From the NCBI RefSeq assembly GCF_030373445.1, contig NZ_JAUCYU010000005.1, forward strand, positions 62,001 to 126,000: 64,000 bases of DNA, given 5' to 3'. Numbering within the stretch: position 1 is the stretch's first letter; each line of letters starts with the position of its first letter. A model generated the notes under the pieces. The model did no database searches. It had not been told where the DNA came from and was given only the letters and a program-made list of their open reading frames with translations. Source of the DNA: Roseovarius sp. Lineage in GTDB: Bacteria; Pseudomonadota; Alphaproteobacteria; Rhodobacterales; Rhodobacteraceae. Positions 36,308-44,732 of the stretch are shown here, one piece after another. Both the position numbers and the translations under genes were made by a program.

Positions 36308-36342
36308 GGTGGGTTGGCACCCACCCTACGGCGACAGGTGGG
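36308..36342. repeat. Dispersed hairpin module A
   Basis: GGTGGGT-TGGC-ACCCACC, then CTACGGCGACAGGTGGG. It lies in the 207-base gap between the BRCT gene start and the Cys-rich gene end; the rest of the gap shows nothing recognisable. Confidence 0.88.
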
Positions 36343-36423
36343 AATTTCGTCGGCGGCACCCGCCCCCAAGGGTGTTTCCGCAAGGGCCGGTGACCGGGCG
36401 GGGTGGCTCCCACCCGAACCCCG

Positions 36424-36792
36424 TTACCGATTGAAGCCGCACTCGCCATAGCCGCCGGTGCAGGCGGCGTAGTCGTAATCGCCGGTGGCCTTGCAGGCCC
36501 AGAAGCCGCGGTTGGTTTCGCCGCGTTTCAGGTTGTTGTCGGTGCCGCAGGACCAGCCGCCGTCCTTTTCACGGATGCACATCTTGATGAAGGTCGCGGA
36601 GGGGCAGTTGTTGGTGACGATGATATGCAGGGAATCGTCGCGGTTGCACTTGGTGCCCCATTGCCGGTCGAGCGAGATGCAGAGGCTCATGTCGTCGGCG
36701 TTGCCTTCGGTCGGGATCGAGAGGAAGGCGAGGAGGGCAATGGATTTGGCGATGTCGAAGCCGGTGGAGACGGTTCTGGATACGAGGGACAT
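36424..36792 (-). CDS. Small secreted Cys-rich protein, unknown
   Basis: A 122-residue protein. An N-terminal hydrophobic segment (about 13-28, IAKSIALLAFLSIPTEG) ends near NADD and is probably a signal peptide. The mature part has eight cysteines (SLC, TKC, NNC, KMC, WSC, WAC, AAC, GEC), enough for four disulfides, and a motif FIKMCIREKDGGWSCG. I do not recognise a family. Codon use is native. The start has AAGGAGA upstream. Confidence 0.65.
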   Translation of the reverse strand: MSLVSRTVSTGFDIAKSIALLAFLSIPTEGNADDMSLCISLDRQWGTKCNRDDSLHIIVTNNCPSATFIKMCIREKDGGWSCGTDNNLKRGETNRGFWACKATGDYDYAACTGGYGECGFNR

Positions 36793-36945
36793 GGGGAATC
36801 TCCTTGTTTGAATGGGGGGGCGCCGGTCGGGGTGGGTCCGGAGGGGCGCGAGTTGAAAGGTAGTGCGTTGAAAAGTGGTGGGTTTGAAATGGTCGTGGGG
36901 GGAGTGTGTTGGGTTTGGGTTTGGGTGTCAACCGTGGGGTGGAGT

Positions 36946-37028
36946 GGTGGGTTTGCACCCACCTTACGAGGATTGGTTCGCTCGTCCGGATTGGGCCGGA
37001 GGCCCCGGCTCGGGGGTCGGGGCGGGGG
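36946..37028. repeat. Composite dispersed repeat (modules A then C)
   Basis: GGTGGGT-TTGC-ACCCACC-TTACG at 36946-36968, then a degenerate module C (CCCCGGCTCGGGGGTCGGGG) at 37003-37022. The two modules are in the opposite order to that at 16.7 and 23.0 kb. The remainder of the gap (36793-36945) is GT-rich low-complexity sequence. Confidence 0.75.
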
Positions 37029-37031
37029 TGG

Positions 37032-37919
37032 TTAGTCCGGTGCCGCCAGATGGGTCCGGGCCGCGCGCCTGACCGCCCGTGTCAGGGCGGCCAGCGCGGG
37101 GGCCATCAGGCGCGGGGTCTGCCAGTAGAGGGGCGTGTCGACGCGGGTGCCGTCGCCGAGCGCCACCAGGCGGCCCGTGGCGAGATCGTCGGCGACGAGG
37201 GCGACCGGGTTCACGCCCCAGCCGATGCCGAGGCGGCAGGCCTGCACGAAGCCTTCGGAGGAGGGCAGGCGATGGCTCGGAGGGGAGAGGCGCGTGCCGG
37301 TCACGCGTTCGATCCAGAGATGCTGGAGCCGGTCCTTGGGGTCGAAGCGGAGCATCGGCGCGCGTGCGAGCGCCTTTGCGGTGACGCCGGAGGGGAAGTG
37401 GCGGGCGATGAAGGCGGGGCTGGCGGTGGCGACGTAGGGCAGGGCGCCGAGGGGGAGCGCATCGCAGCCCGGGGCCGGGTCGGGCTGGGCGGTGACGGCG
37501 CCCAGCACTTCGCCGCGGCGGAGCCAGTCGGCGGAATGGTCCTGGTCGTCGATGGAGAGCTCGAAGAGGTGATCGGGCAGGTCGCTCAGCGCGTCGAGGA
37601 ACCACGTCGCAAGGCTGTCGGCGGGGAGCGCAAGGCGGATGCGGGTTTGCGGCGCGGGCGCGAGGGCCGAGAGGTCGCCCGCAAGCTGTGCTTCCAGCAG
37701 GGCGACCTGGTCGGCATGGGCGGCGAGGCGGCGGCCGGCCTCGGTGCCGGTGCAGGGCTTGGCGCGGGTCACGAGCTGGGCCCCGGCGCGGGTTTCGAGC
37801 GCCTTGATGCGTTGCGAGACGGCGGATTGGGTGAGGCCGAGATCCTGTGCCGCCGTCTCGAACCCGCCGTGGCGGAGGACGGCGGAGAGGGCGGCGAGCT
37901 GGGCGGGGTCGAATTGCAT
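37032..37919 (-). CDS. argP: LysR-family regulator ArgP/LysG type
   Basis: A 295-residue LysR regulator. HTH at 3-60 (LAALSAVLRHGGFETAAQDL; LTQSAVSQRIKALE), then an effector domain. The start MQFDPAQLAAL and the divergent LysE/ArgO exporter identify it as the ArgP/LysG type, which senses lysine or arginine and activates export when these accumulate. The 90-base divergent gap must hold both promoters and the binding site; a partial ATTC-N7-GTAAT-like dyad is visible. Confidence 0.88.
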   Translation of the reverse strand: MQFDPAQLAALSAVLRHGGFETAAQDLGLTQSAVSQRIKALETRAGAQLVTRAKPCTGTEAGRRLAAHADQVALLEAQLAGDLSALAPAPQTRIRLALPADSLATWFLDALSDLPDHLFELSIDDQDHSADWLRRGEVLGAVTAQPDPAPGCDALPLGALPYVATASPAFIARHFPSGVTAKALARAPMLRFDPKDRLQHLWIERVTGTRLSPPSHRLPSSEGFVQACRLGIGWGVNPVALVADDLATGRLVALGDGTRVDTPLYWQTPRLMAPALAALTRAVRRAARTHLAAPD

Positions 37920-38009
37920 TAGCAGTACTGATGTCGGGTCAATTTCATTCGTTTGCGTAATGTGACGCTCCGGGCTAGGCCGGTCAAGCTTTTGACAGGA
38001 GAACCGGCC

Positions 38010-38603
38010 ATGCAGGCATATTTCGCGGGGTTCGCGCTGGGGTTTTCGCTGATCCTGGCGATCGGGGCGCAGAACGCGTTCGTCCTGCGGCAGGGGCTCA
38101 GGAATGCGCATGTCTTCGCCGTGGTCCTAACCTGTGCGCTGTCGGATGCGGTGCTGATCGCGGCGGGCGTGGCCGGGTTCGGGGCGTTGGCCAGGGCGGT
38201 GCCGGGGCTGGAGGGCGTGATGCGGTTCGGGGGCGCGGCGTTCTTGCTGTGGTACGGGGCAAGGACGTTATGGGCCGCGTGGACGGGCGGCGAAGGGATG
38301 GAGGCGGGCAAGGGCAAGGCCGGGTTGCGGGCGGCGCTTCTGACCTGCCTGGCGCTGACCTGGCTGAACCCGCATGTTTACTTGGATACGGTCGTCTTGC
38401 TGGGGTCGGTGAGTGCGCAATATGGCGACAAGCCGGGGTTCGGCGCGGGGGCCGTGAGCGCGAGTTTCGTGTTCTTCTTCGGGCTGGGCTACGGCGCGCG
38501 GGTGCTGGCGCCGGTGTTCCGGCGGCCGGGGAGCTGGCGGGTGCTGGACGGGATCGTCGGGCTGACGATGTGGGCGATCGCGGCGAAGCTGACCTGGATG
38601 TGA
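38010..38603 (+). CDS. LysE/ArgO-family amino acid exporter
   Basis: Inner-membrane exporter of 197 residues with about six helices and the family motif FSLILAIGAQNAFVLRQGLR at the N-terminus, then ALTWLNPHVYLDTVVLLGS. It exports basic amino acids (arginine, lysine or toxic analogues). Divergent to its argP-type regulator. The ATG at 38010 has an AGGAG ribosome binding site. Confidence 0.92.
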   Translation: MQAYFAGFALGFSLILAIGAQNAFVLRQGLRNAHVFAVVLTCALSDAVLIAAGVAGFGALARAVPGLEGVMRFGGAAFLLWYGARTLWAAWTGGEGMEAGKGKAGLRAALLTCLALTWLNPHVYLDTVVLLGSVSAQYGDKPGFGAGAVSASFVFFFGLGYGARVLAPVFRRPGSWRVLDGIVGLTMWAIAAKLTWM

Positions 38604-38609
38604 GGCGCG

Positions 38610-39362
38610 TCAGGCGGGTTTGTGGCCGGAGACGCTGGTGGCGCAGCCGAAGAAATGGCGGTGGAACGTGACGGTGAGCCCTTCGTTGTGGAGCGCCTCG
38701 GCCATGTGCGTGCAGTCGCGGAAGTTGCGGGTGTAGGGGCCGAGCATGGTGAAATCCTGCGCGCCGCGGAGGAAGAGGCGTTCGATCAGCGGCAGGGCGT
38801 GGTCGATATAGGCGCGGTAGAGCGGGCGCAGGGCCCAGCCGTGGGGGTCGGAGGCCTCGATCAGGGCGAAATGCCCGCCGGGCTTGAGGAGGCGGGCGAC
38901 CTGGCGGGCCAGCGTGGCCTGCTGGGCGGGGGTGAAGGTCTTGAGGCCGAAGGCGGCGACGAGCAGGTCGGCCCGGGCCTCGGGGAGGTCGGTGGTCAGC
39001 GCGTCGGCCTCGATATGGGTGATGCGGGAGGCGCGGGTGCGGTGGAGGCGGTCGACGGCGTGCAGGTGCATGTTGCGGGAGATGTCGAGCGCGGTGATGG
39101 AGGCGAGGCCGGGAAAGCGGCGCAGGAGGTGCGGCCAGAGCTCGCCCGTGCCGGCCATCAGGTCGATCACGGTGGCGCCGGGGCCGGTGGGCGGCAGGAG
39201 CGCCACGCATTGCCGGCGCCAGGTGCGGGTGAAGCCGAAGGAGCTGATCGCGCTCCACCAGCGGTAGTTCGCGGCGCAGCGGTCGAAGAGCCCGGCGACG
39301 AAGGCGGGGTCGTAGATGTCGGGCACGGAGGCGGGGGCTGGTTCGGGCGTGGGGGCGGGCAT
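38610..39362 (-). CDS. Class I SAM-dependent methyltransferase, UbiE-like
   Basis: A 250-residue methyltransferase. The Rossmann SAM site is ATVIDLMAGTGELWPHL, followed by the acidic ITALDIS and the post-motif LLKPGGHFALIE. An N-terminal Pro/Ala-rich segment precedes the YDPAFVAGLFDRCAANY helix typical of UbiE/COQ5-type enzymes. The substrate is unknown. It is convergent with lysE (6-base gap) and divergent from the GNAT gene. Confidence 0.85.
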   Translation of the reverse strand: MPAPTPEPAPASVPDIYDPAFVAGLFDRCAANYRWWSAISSFGFTRTWRRQCVALLPPTGPGATVIDLMAGTGELWPHLLRRFPGLASITALDISRNMHLHAVDRLHRTRASRITHIEADALTTDLPEARADLLVAAFGLKTFTPAQQATLARQVARLLKPGGHFALIEASDPHGWALRPLYRAYIDHALPLIERLFLRGAQDFTMLGPYTRNFRDCTHMAEALHNEGLTVTFHRHFFGCATSVSGHKPA

Positions 39363-39524
39363 CGGGGCGGCTTTGCAAATATCGCTGCAGGGTAGCCGGA
39401 CCGGTGGCGCAGGCCAATCACGTTATCGGCAATGCACAGCCGGTGTGAGACAAGGGCGATTGCGGTTTCGCGGGGCTGTGCTACCTCATGATCGGGGGTA
39501 CGGAGCTGAAAAGGGCGCGGCGAT

Positions 39525-39833
39525 ATGGACATTGAACATCACACGGGTGACGGCAAGGGCCGGTTCACCGCGAGGATCGGCATCGGGCCGGAGGCGGAGA
39601 TGACCTATTCGGTCGCCGGCAAGGGGATGATCATCATCGACCACACCGAGGTGCCGGATGTCTATCGCGGCCAGGGCGTGGGGCTGGCGCTGGTCGAGCG
39701 GGCGGTCGAGATGGCGCGGGAGCAGGGCAAGCAGATCCTGCCGCTGTGCCCGTTCGCCGCCGCGCAGTTCCGCCGGCACCCGGAATGGAGCGACGTGCTC
39801 AACCGCGCGGCGCCCAAGGGCCAGGCGGGATGA
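39525..39833 (+). CDS. YjdJ-type small GNAT acetyltransferase
   Basis: A 102-residue GNAT-fold protein of the NATD1/YjdJ type. It has the acetyl-CoA site VYRGQGVGLALVERAVEMAR and the C-terminal LPLCPFAAAQFRRHPEW characteristic of the family. The target is not known. It overlaps the pirin gene by ATGA. Confidence 0.9.
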   Translation: MDIEHHTGDGKGRFTARIGIGPEAEMTYSVAGKGMIIIDHTEVPDVYRGQGVGLALVERAVEMAREQGKQILPLCPFAAAQFRRHPEWSDVLNRAAPKGQAG

Positions 39834-40765
39834 GCTGGGCGCCGGGCCTCGAGCCGGGCTGCCCCGAAGCCGGAAAGCTTGACGATATCGAGACGCTGAT
39901 CGTGCCGCGCGCCCGTGACATCGGCGGGTTCGAGGTGCGCCGCGCCCTGCCGGCGCCCAAGCGGCAGATGGTGGGCCCGTTCATCTTCTTCGACCAGATG
40001 GGCCCGGCGGAGTTCCTGACCGGGCAGGGGATCGACGTGCGCCCGCACCCGCATATCGGGCTGGGGACGGTGACGTACCTGTACGAGGGCGAATTCGAGC
40101 ACCGCGACAGTCTGGGCACGCACCAGATGATCTATCCGGGCGAGGTGAACTGGATGGTGGCGGGCCAGGGCGTGACCCATTCGGAACGCACCAGCGCCGC
40201 GACGCGGGAAGGGCGGAGCCGGCTGTTCGGGATCCAGACCTGGGTGGCGCTGCCCGAGCGCGACGAGGAGCGCGCCGCCAGTTTCGAGCATCACGGCGAG
40301 GCCGCGCTGCCGGTGCTGGAGGGCGAGGGCAAGCAATTGCGGCTGATCATGGGGCGCGGCTGGGGCGAGAGCGCCCCGGTGGGGACGTTCTCGGAGATGT
40401 TCTATGCCGACGTGGTGATGGAGCCGGGGGCGATGCTGCCCCTGCCGGAGGATCACGAGGATCGCGGGGTCTATGTCACGCAGGGCGCGGTCGAGGTGGC
40501 GGGCGAGGTGTTCGAGGCCGGCCGGATGATGGTGTTCCGGCCCGGCGACGCGATCACGCTGAAGGCGGGGCCGCAGGGCGCGCGGCTGATGGCGCTGGGC
40601 GGCGAGACGCTGAACGGGCCGCGCTATATCTGGTGGAATTTCGTGGCCTCGAGCGAGGAGAAGATCGTGGCGGCCAAGGCGGCCTGGGCCGAGGGCGACT
40701 GGGCGCACGGGCGGTTCAGCCTGCCGCCGGGGGATGATGCGGAGTTCATTCCGCTGCCGGGGTAA
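39830..40765 (+). CDS. Pirin-family protein
   Basis: Bicupin of 311 residues. The N-terminal cupin carries the metal ligands of pirins (RPHPHIGLGTVTYLYEGEFEH), then WMVAGQGVTHSER. Bacterial pirins act as quercetinases or regulators of central metabolism; the role here is unknown. It is translationally coupled to the small GNAT gene. The convergent GNAT gene begins 30 bases past its end, with a GGGCCC-rich hairpin between. Confidence 0.92.
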   Translation: MSWAPGLEPGCPEAGKLDDIETLIVPRARDIGGFEVRRALPAPKRQMVGPFIFFDQMGPAEFLTGQGIDVRPHPHIGLGTVTYLYEGEFEHRDSLGTHQMIYPGEVNWMVAGQGVTHSERTSAATREGRSRLFGIQTWVALPERDEERAASFEHHGEAALPVLEGEGKQLRLIMGRGWGESAPVGTFSEMFYADVVMEPGAMLPLPEDHEDRGVYVTQGAVEVAGEVFEAGRMMVFRPGDAITLKAGPQGARLMALGGETLNGPRYIWWNFVASSEEKIVAAKAAWAEGDWAHGRFSLPPGDDAEFIPLPG

Positions 40766-40795
40766 GGGCCCGGTGCCCGGTGGGCCCGGGGCCGG

Positions 40796-41602
40796 TCAGC
40801 GCGTGAAGCTCCGGGCGCCGGCGGGCTGGGCGATGCCGGAGCGGAGATCGGCGCGCAGGCGGAGGCCGCAGCGTTCGATCATCCGGCAGGAGGCGACGTT
40901 GGTGGTCCGGGCGAATTCCTGCACCCGGTCTGCGCCGAGATCTCCGACCGCCTGCCGCAGGGCGAGCGCGTTGACCCGGATGCCGACGCCCCGCCCGCGC
41001 ATGTCATCGCGCACGGCGACCAGCCCGGCCCAGGCGGTGGCGTGGTGCGGGCTGTGGCGGTTGTAGGGAAAGTAGGTGAAGGCGGTGGCGGCGATGGACC
41101 CGTCGGCGGGATCGGTCAGCACGGCGAGGAAGGCCGGGCCGGTCTGGCCCGAGAGCACCTGGGCCGGGTAGGGGGCGACGCCGCGACCGGCCATGAAGGC
41201 CTGGACCTGCTCGAGGAGTCCGGGGTCGGTGCAAGCCTGTGGCCCGGCCGGGACGAGATCGTCGCCAGGGCTCGCGAGGAGGGCGTCGCAGGTGGCCCGG
41301 ACGGTGTCGCGCGGGCCGTCGAACACGTCCCACCACGTGATGACGCAGCCGATCTCGGCGAGGCGGCGTTCGACCTCGGGGCAGGCATCCGTGGGGATCA
41401 TCCGGAAGGTGATGGCGCCCTCGTCGCGCAGGGTGGCGGCGATCCGGTCCCAGCCGAGCCGGTCGGGATCGTCGGTGCCGGCCATGCGGGCGGCGAAAAC
41501 GGCGCCCGGTATCTCGCGCGCCGCCCCGGCCCCGGCCAGGGCGGCCGCCTGCAGCCTGCGCTGGCCGTCGCTTCCGTAGAGGCCGGGACTGGTGTCGGTC
41601 AT
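40796..41602 (-). CDS. GNAT-family N-acetyltransferase
   Basis: A 268-residue protein. The C-terminal GNAT domain (about 130-255) has AGLVAVRDDMRGRGVGIRVN, the acetyl-CoA binding loop, followed by FARTTNVASCRMIERCGL. The N-terminal 120 residues form a second, degenerate GNAT-like half. The substrate is unknown. Its upstream gap holds the hairpin cluster at 41684. Confidence 0.83.
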   Translation of the reverse strand: MTDTSPGLYGSDGQRRLQAAALAGAGAAREIPGAVFAARMAGTDDPDRLGWDRIAATLRDEGAITFRMIPTDACPEVERRLAEIGCVITWWDVFDGPRDTVRATCDALLASPGDDLVPAGPQACTDPGLLEQVQAFMAGRGVAPYPAQVLSGQTGPAFLAVLTDPADGSIAATAFTYFPYNRHSPHHATAWAGLVAVRDDMRGRGVGIRVNALALRQAVGDLGADRVQEFARTTNVASCRMIERCGLRLRADLRSGIAQPAGARSFTR

Positions 41603-41683
41603 GGCGTGTCCGCTTTGGATGTCGGGGCAGTGTAGCACGACAGGCGCGGTTTTCGGACCTTTCGCGTCGAGGGGGTGGTGCGG

Positions 41684-41794
41684 GAAAATTCCGCGCGGAA
41701 TTTTCGCCCGGAAAATGCGTATTTTCCGGGTCATTTTCTGCGCAGAAAATGACCTGTCGTGGTGGGATGGTGCCGGAGTTTTGCGAAACTCCGG
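41684..41794. repeat. Four consecutive palindromes with unrelated arms
   Basis: GAAAATTCCG-CG-CGGAATTTTC (41684-41705); CCCGGAAAAT-GCGT-ATTTTCCGGG (41707-41730); GTCATTTTCTG-CG-CAGAAAATGAC (41730-41753); CCGGAGTTT-TGCG-AAACTCCGG (41773-41794). All lie in the 312-base divergent gap 41603-41914, which otherwise shows no gene. A fifth, degenerate, CCGGAAAA...TTTGCCGG follows at about 41797. Confidence 0.93.
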
Positions 41795-41914
41795 GGCCGG
41801 AAAACTGGAATTTGCCGGGGCCCGCGTGGCGCGCCGGGGGGGCGGCACAGCCCTGGCCGTGCCGGGGCGGCGCGGGGCAAAACCCGCTCGACATTCCCCC
41901 GCCCGAGACGGTTA

Positions 41915-42856
41915 ATGCGGCCCATGCAGGACGAGTCACCCGCCGTACACCCCGCCGACCCCGGCCAGTCCAACCCGATCGCCGGCGTGTGCTGGATGAT
42001 CGTGACCGGCGTGATGCTGGTGGGGGTCACCGCGATGGTGAAGATCCTCGGCACGCGCATCCCCTCGGTCGAGGCGACGTTCCTGCGGTTCCTGCTTGGG
42101 CTGGTCTTTGCCCTTCCGATGCTGTGGCGGGCCGGGGAGTTCCGCTTCGACCGCGGCACCTGGGGCCTGTTCGGGCTGCGCGGGCTGGCGCACATGGTGG
42201 CGGTGGTGCTGTGGTTCTATGCCATGGCGCGGATCCCGATCGCCGATGTCACCGCGATGAATTACATGTCGCCCATCTATGTCACCATCGGCGCGGCGCT
42301 GTTCCTGGGCGAGCGGCTGGCCCTTCGGCGGCTGCTGGCGGTGGCGGCGGGGCTGGTGGGGGCGCTGATCATCCTGCGGCCGGGGCTGCGCGAGGTGGGG
42401 GCCGGGCACCTGGCGATGGTCTTCGCGGCGATGATCTTCGGGGCGTCGTACATCTTCGCCAAGCTCCTGTCGGACAGGTGCAGCCCGGCGGTGGTGGTGG
42501 CGATGCTGTCGATCTCGGTGACGATCCTGCTGGCGCCGCTGGCGGCGCTGAACTGGGTCACGCCGACGTGGTCGGAGCTGGGCATCCTGCTGGTGGTGGC
42601 GGGGCTGGCCACGGCGGGGCATTACGCGATGACGCGGGCCTTCCGGGCGGCGCCCCTGGCGGTGACCCAGCCGGTGACCTTCCTGCAGCTCGTCTGGGCG
42701 GTGAGCCTGGGCGCCTTCGTCTTCGGCGAGCCGCTTGACCCCTGGGTGATCGTCGGCGGGCTGGTGATCGTGGCGGCGGTGAGTTTCATCAGCTGGCGCG
42801 AGGCGGTGCTGAAGCGCCGGGCATTGACGCCCGCGAGTGCCGCGACGAAACTGTAG
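41915..42856 (+). CDS. EamA/DMT-family transporter (3)
   Basis: Exporter-like membrane protein of about 313 residues with ten helices in two EamA repeats (LRGLAHMVAVVLWFYAMARI; NYMSPIYVTIGAALFLGERL). It belongs to the RhaT/YdcZ-like group that includes S-adenosylmethionine and riboflavin transporters, but the substrate is unknown. Two starts are close, ATG 41915 and ATG 41924; the weak GAG upstream favours the first. Confidence 0.87.
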   Translation: MRPMQDESPAVHPADPGQSNPIAGVCWMIVTGVMLVGVTAMVKILGTRIPSVEATFLRFLLGLVFALPMLWRAGEFRFDRGTWGLFGLRGLAHMVAVVLWFYAMARIPIADVTAMNYMSPIYVTIGAALFLGERLALRRLLAVAAGLVGALIILRPGLREVGAGHLAMVFAAMIFGASYIFAKLLSDRCSPAVVVAMLSISVTILLAPLAALNWVTPTWSELGILLVVAGLATAGHYAMTRAFRAAPLAVTQPVTFLQLVWAVSLGAFVFGEPLDPWVIVGGLVIVAAVSFISWREAVLKRRALTPASAATKL

Positions 42857-42913
42857 GGCATTCCGGGCCCGTTCGGCGGGCCTGCAAGGCGACAGGTTTC
42901 GGGGGGATTGGTC

Positions 42914-44020
42914 ATGAAACGGTTGATGGCCGGCGCGCTGGCGCTGGCGCTGTGCCCGGTGTCGGCGATGGCCGGGCTAGAGATCTGCAACGACACGGGC
43001 GAGACGCGGTCGGTATCGGTGGGGTACAAGCAGGGCGAGACCTGGGTCTCGGAGGGCTGGTGGACCATCGCGCCGGGTGCCTGTGCCGAGCCGGTGGGCG
43101 GGGCGTTGACCAACCGCTACTACTATTACCGGGCGACGGCGGCGGGGCAGGGCTTCCGGGGAGAGGGGTACAGCTTCTGCACGCAAGGCGAGGCCTACAC
43201 GATCGTTGGCGATGCCGACTGCGCGGCCAGGGGGTACGAGGCCGCCGATTTCGCGGTGATCGATACGGGCGAAACGGCGGAAAGCTTTTCCTTCCGGATC
43301 GAGGCGCGGGCCAGGCGGAAGGAAAGCGTGGCGAAGGGGAAATCCGCGGAAGGCGCCGTGGCGGTGCAGGCCGGGGTGCAGACGGGGGTGCAGGCCGGGG
43401 CGCAATCGGGGGCGCAGCCGACGTCGGCGGCGACGGTATTGCTGAGCGGGCTGAAGCGGGGCGTGCATGGCGAGCCCTTCACCGACCGGCTGATCTTCCA
43501 GGGCTGCGATTTCTACGACGGGTTCGAGGCCTGCACCTTCATCGCCAATGGCTGGAAGTATTTCGCGGGGTATGACGACCCGACGCCGCGCGCCTTCCTG
43601 GCGCGGCTGGAGGCGCTGCCGAACAACACGCCGATGCAGGTGACGGGCGACCTGACCGGGTCTGGCGACAGCACCGCGCAGCTTGCGGTGAGCGAGATCG
43701 AGATCCTCGGGCCGGATGCCTATGCCGGGCTGCGCGCGGCGATGCAGGGGAGCTGGGTCTCGGCGGACGACCCCAACGAGACGCTCCATATCCAGGGGGC
43801 GGAGATGCATTCCTATTACAAGGCGGGGTATCTGGACACGATGTATCTCGACGTGAAGGCGGATTGCCCGGACAGTGCCGGGGCGGGGCCGGTGCTGATC
43901 CAGACCAGCGCGCAGCACCGGGACAGCTATTGCTACCTGATCGACAATCTGGCGGGCGGGTGGATGGACCTGATCCTGATGGGGCACGAGGCGATGATCA
44001 GCTACCGGAAGGCGGAGTGA
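42914..44020 (+). CDS. Secreted DUF1036 protein
   Basis: Exported 368-residue protein. Signal peptide 1-20 (LMAGALALALCPVSAMA). A DUF1036 domain at about 21-125 (CNDTGETRSVSVGYK; EGWWTIAPGACAEPVGG) is followed by a low-complexity VQAGVQTGVQAGAQSGAQ linker and a C-terminal domain with paired cysteines (GCDF...ACTF; DCPD...YCYL). The family is common in Rhodobacterales and functionally unknown. ATG 42914 is preceded by GGGGGGA. Confidence 0.88.
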   Translation: MKRLMAGALALALCPVSAMAGLEICNDTGETRSVSVGYKQGETWVSEGWWTIAPGACAEPVGGALTNRYYYYRATAAGQGFRGEGYSFCTQGEAYTIVGDADCAARGYEAADFAVIDTGETAESFSFRIEARARRKESVAKGKSAEGAVAVQAGVQTGVQAGAQSGAQPTSAATVLLSGLKRGVHGEPFTDRLIFQGCDFYDGFEACTFIANGWKYFAGYDDPTPRAFLARLEALPNNTPMQVTGDLTGSGDSTAQLAVSEIEILGPDAYAGLRAAMQGSWVSADDPNETLHIQGAEMHSYYKAGYLDTMYLDVKADCPDSAGAGPVLIQTSAQHRDSYCYLIDNLAGGWMDLILMGHEAMISYRKAE

Positions 44021-44346
44021 GGGCGGCGTCGCGCAGGAAGAGATTTGATGCCTCCGGCGGGAGTATTGGGGCCAAGAAGACGCGGGGGACGGGGCGAGGC
44101 GCGGCGCGTGGCCCGGGCGGGGGTGGCAAGAGATTTCATGCCTCCGGCGGGGATATTTGGGGCCAGAAGAAGTCGGTGGAGGTTGGGGGCCGAGTGCTGT
44201 GGCGCGTGGGATGGGCCTTGCGCAGCAAGAGACTTCATGTCTCCGGCGGGAGTATTCTTGGCCAGTGAAAGCCGGGGGTGGGGAAAGTGGCCGGGATAGG
44301 GGGGCGGAGGGGCGCTGCCGGCGCGGGGCCGGCAGGCCGGGGGCGC
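44021..44346 (+). repeat. 326-base gap with three copies of a dispersed repeat
   Basis: Copies at 44041-44080, 44128-44191 and 44227-44271 share a core reading GCCTCCGGCGGG, an AT-containing stretch (GATATTTGG) and GGCCAGAAGAAG. Between convergent genes. No ORF, promoter or terminator with a T-run was recognised. The middle copy is nearly identical to 46496-46559. Confidence 0.88.
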
Positions 44347-44712
44347 TCAGCCGTGGGCGGCGGGCGCTTCGAAGAGGATGAGTTCGACACGCTCGTCACC
44401 TGCGACATAGGCGTCGTGGCCGGGCGGGATTTCGAAGAAATCGCCCCGGGTGATGGCCGTCTCGGTGCCGGTGTCGACCATGCGCACCACCAGCCGGCCG
44501 CCGAGGCAGTAGCCGGTGTGGCGCATCGGGCAGGCATCGGGCGCGCCGAGGAGCGGTTTCTCGTCGGTCTCCCATGTCCAGCCGGGCTCGAAGACGGCGC
44601 GCATGCCGGCGGTGCCGTCCTGCATCTTCACGATGTCGATGCCGCCGCGGTCCTTCATGTCGAGGGCGTCGTCGGGGGTTTCGAAGCGTCTGATCTCGAT
44701 CTCTCGTGTCAT
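44347..44712 (-). CDS. Cupin-domain protein
   Basis: Single-domain cupin of 121 residues. The two cupin motifs are recognisable (MRHTGYCLGGRLVVRM; GDFFEIPPGHDAYVAGDE). The first motif has few histidines (one His and two Cys), so metal binding may be unusual. It is the last gene of the minus-strand tautomerase-globin-cupin series driven from the dyad at 45484. Confidence 0.85.
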   Translation of the reverse strand: MTREIEIRRFETPDDALDMKDRGGIDIVKMQDGTAGMRAVFEPGWTWETDEKPLLGAPDACPMRHTGYCLGGRLVVRMVDTGTETAITRGDFFEIPPGHDAYVAGDERVELILFEAPAAHG

Positions 44713-44732
44713 GTCGGTGCCTCGCTTTCGGG

